Positions 4,465 through 6,260 of a stretch of DNA of 6,260 bases are shown here, piece by piece (the stretch's first letter is position 1; the number at the start of each line of letters is the position of its first letter). Position numbers and translations under genes: made by a program. The DNA is taken from positions 1 to 6,260 of the forward strand of contig JAUPMA010000122.1 of NCBI GenBank assembly GCA_030836935.1. Direction: 5' to 3'. The notes under the pieces were generated by a model, which worked only from the letters and a program-made list of their open reading frames with translations, ran no database searches and was not told the DNA's origin. This stretch comes from Pseudomonadota bacterium (GTDB taxonomy: Bacteria; Pseudomonadota; Gammaproteobacteria; SZUA-229).

Positions 4465-6183
4465 ATGCACACAGAAAGTTTTATTGCAGGCAAAGATGCT
4501 TCACTGGAATCCACCCTCAACACCCTGCAAGCCAGGCTGGCTGCGCTGGGATTTCATATTGAAGAGCGCTCATGGCTTAACCCGGTGGACAATGTCTGGT
4601 CGGTGCATGTTCGTGAACGCGATTGCCCCATGTTATTTACCAATGGTAAAGGCGCGTCAAAACAGGCTGCGCTGGCCAGCGCGCTGGGTGAGTTTTTTGA
4701 GCGCTTGAGTTGCAATTATTTCTGGTCGCATTTTTATCTGGGCGAAGCCATTTCCCGGCGCGGATTCACGCATTACCCGCAGGAACAATGGTTCAAGGTT
4801 GATGTTAATAACGGCGCATGGCCGGAAGAAATTCTCACGCCGGAATTACACGAATTTTATAATCCGCAAGGCAGCATCAACGCCGACAAGCTGGTTGATT
4901 TGAATACCGGCAACATTGAAGCCGGTATTTGCACCATTCCCTACATCCGGCAACGCGATGGTCTTCGCGTGTGGTTTCCGGTGAATATTATCGGTAATTT
5001 GTATGTGAGCAACGGTATGTCGGCGGGCAATACGCTGGCCGAAGCACGCACCCAGGCACTGGCAGAAATTATCGAGCGCCACGTTAAATTTCGCATCATC
5101 AGCGAAGGCATTTGCCTGCCTGATGTGCCGGATGAAGTCATCGCGCATTATCCGCGAATCGCCGCTGGCATAAAAGGTTTGCGCGACGCAGGCTTTGGTA
5201 TTCTGGTGAAGGACGCATCGCTTGGTGGCCAGTATCCGGTGATGAACGTGACGCTGCTTAACCCGCATGATCAGGGCTGCTTTTCGAGTTTTGGCGCACA
5301 CCCGCGTTTTGAAATTGCACTCGAACGTTCACTCACTGAATTACTGCAAGGCCGCGCGCTGGATGCACTCACCGGTTTCCCCGAACCGGGATTTGATCTG
5401 GATGAAATCGCCAGTTCGCCCAATATCGAAAGCCACTTTGTGGATTCCAGCGGTATTATCAGCTGGAACTTTCTCGGCAACACACCGGATTATGCATTTA
5501 ACGACTGGAACTTCAGCAATACAACGGAAGAAGACTATGCGTGGCTGGTGAATAGAATTCACGCCGATGGCCGCGACATTTACATTGCCGACTTTACGCA
5601 TCTGGGTGTGTACGCCTGCCGGATTATCGTGCCAGGCATGTCGGAGATTTATCCGGTTGACGATCTGGAATGGGAAAACAACAGCGTAGCCAACGCCATC
5701 CGCCCCGCCATTTTGCGCCTGACTGAACTGGACGATGATGAATGCGCCGAACTGCTCGACACCCTGAATGATCTCGACCTGGATGAGCAACGCCCTGTCG
5801 CTGCAATAATCGGCCTCGCCGCCGATGCCAATTCATTATGGAATGATCTGCGAGTTGGTGAATTAAAAACCCTGCTGGCACTTGCCATTGGCGATGAAGA
5901 ATCCATCCGCGAAGGTTGCGAATGGATACGCCATTTCGAGCAGGTGAACGCGCAGCGGCGTAAAGTTTACAGCTGCATAGAAAGCCTGCTCAACATGACG
6001 GATGCCATGGCGTACAAACATGCCCTGATTCATCTCTACGGCGCCGAAACATTGCAGCAGGCACAAGCCTTGCTCAACGGAGAACAGCGATTTTTCGGTT
6101 TGTCCGCACCAGGCATGCAACTGGAGGGATGCGAGATGCATCAGCGCTTGCTGGAAGCTTATGGAAAGCTGCACGCGAAATAA
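4465..6183 (+). CDS. ycaO: YcaO, ATP-grasp-like accessory protein for ribosomal protein S12 methylthiolation
   Basis: YcaO enhances RimO-dependent beta-methylthiolation of S12. Its domain is the ATP-dependent fold shared with azoline-forming cyclodehydratases. From the ATG at 4465 the 572-residue product aligns closely with E. coli YcaO. Landmarks are SFIAGKDASLEST at the start, FTNGKGASKQAALASALGE, then EFFERLSCNYF with E76 and E79 (E. coli E75 and E78). YVSNGMSAGNTLAEARTQAL and EIIERHVKFRII follow, with E193, Q197, E201 and E204 in the ATP/Mg site, then HLGVYACRIIVPGMSEIYP. A helical repeat-like C-terminal domain ends HQRLLEAYGKLHAK. An upstream in-frame ATG at 4390 would add 25 residues rich in His, Thr and Ser that have no counterpart in the family. 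Neither start has a good ribosome site, so the homology-based start is used. No peptide precursor gene accompanies it, which favours the S12 role over natural-product synthesis. Confidence 0.93.
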   Translation: MHTESFIAGKDASLESTLNTLQARLAALGFHIEERSWLNPVDNVWSVHVRERDCPMLFTNGKGASKQAALASALGEFFERLSCNYFWSHFYLGEAISRRGFTHYPQEQWFKVDVNNGAWPEEILTPELHEFYNPQGSINADKLVDLNTGNIEAGICTIPYIRQRDGLRVWFPVNIIGNLYVSNGMSAGNTLAEARTQALAEIIERHVKFRIISEGICLPDVPDEVIAHYPRIAAGIKGLRDAGFGILVKDASLGGQYPVMNVTLLNPHDQGCFSSFGAHPRFEIALERSLTELLQGRALDALTGFPEPGFDLDEIASSPNIESHFVDSSGIISWNFLGNTPDYAFNDWNFSNTTEEDYAWLVNRIHADGRDIYIADFTHLGVYACRIIVPGMSEIYPVDDLEWENNSVANAIRPAILRLTELDDDECAELLDTLNDLDLDEQRPVAAIIGLAADANSLWNDLRVGELKTLLALAIGDEESIREGCEWIRHFEQVNAQRRKVYSCIESLLNMTDAMAYKHALIHLYGAETLQQAQALLNGEQRFFGLSAPGMQLEGCEMHQRLLEAYGKLHAK

Positions 6184-6192
6184 ATCGGCGCA

Positions 6193-6254
6193 GGACGATT
6201 CCATGGATGGAATCGGTAGAGTCGCGTCTGGAACGAAGACCGGGCAGTTGCCGA
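6193..6254. repeat. Dispersed hairpin repeat, copy B (TGGA loop)
   Basis: A perfect 8-base stem, CGATTCCA (6196-6203) with TGGAATCG (6208-6215), encloses loop TGGA. It is followed by AGAG and GCAGTTGCCGA (6244-6254). This matches the plan of the copy at 2203-2254. It begins 12 bases after the ycaO stop but has no T-run, so it is more likely a repeat than an intrinsic terminator. The element may continue past the window edge. Confidence 0.6.
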
Positions 6255-6260
6255 TGACAC

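Noticed and set aside
5341..5790. Minus-strand open frame of 149 codons inside ycaO
   Set aside because: It is antisense to a gene with strong colinear similarity to E. coli YcaO and has no protein features of its own.
6196..6215. Intrinsic terminator after ycaO
   Set aside because: The hairpin is perfect but has no T-run after it, and its shared layout with 2203-2254 marks it as a dispersed repeat.

Overview
The window reads like chromosomal DNA of a gammaproteobacterium. The strongest marker is a nearly colinear YcaO of the E. coli type. Other hints are a TetR/outer-membrane-efflux pair and the short GC-rich palindromes scattered between genes. Genus is not determinable from the window alone; base composition is moderate, close to half GC.

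Layout, left to right. Positions 1-1888 (minus strand) hold a two-gene unit: a TetR-family regulator followed by a TolC-like outer membrane factor whose start overlaps the regulator's stop. A 26-bp dyad just upstream of the regulator is a good candidate operator. The outer membrane factor is odd in two ways. A roughly 109-bp palindromic element sits in frame inside its N-terminal coding region with a 5-bp target duplication, and the reading frame stops at the window edge with most of the second OEP repeat missing. Positions 1931-2538 carry no convincing gene but several hairpins and dispersed-repeat pieces. Positions 2539-2718 encode a 59-residue orphan that I recognise as the N-terminus of an HsdR_N-type restriction-enzyme-like protein, cut off before its nuclease core. 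Positions 2947-3372 encode an intact GFA/CENP-V-fold zinc protein. Positions 3419-3498 look like the decayed start of a RAYT/IS200-like transposase. A clean sigma70-type promoter then leads into mntA (3570-3860), the antitoxin of a HEPN/MNT toxin-antitoxin pair. The partner HEPN toxin gene (3853-4211) carries a one-base frameshift ahead of its catalytic motif. Positions 4465-6183 encode YcaO, which supports ribosomal protein S12 methylthiolation. The window ends in a hairpin repeat related to one at 2203-2254.

Taken together, the two ends (efflux regulation, YcaO) are housekeeping-type genes. The middle (about 2.5-4.2 kb) looks like an accessory patch of decayed defence and mobile parts: a restriction-like fragment, a transposase stub and a toxin-antitoxin pair with a broken toxin. 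I see no complete new system. The most unusual structures are the in-frame palindromic insertion in the outer membrane factor and the intact antitoxin with a frameshifted toxin.
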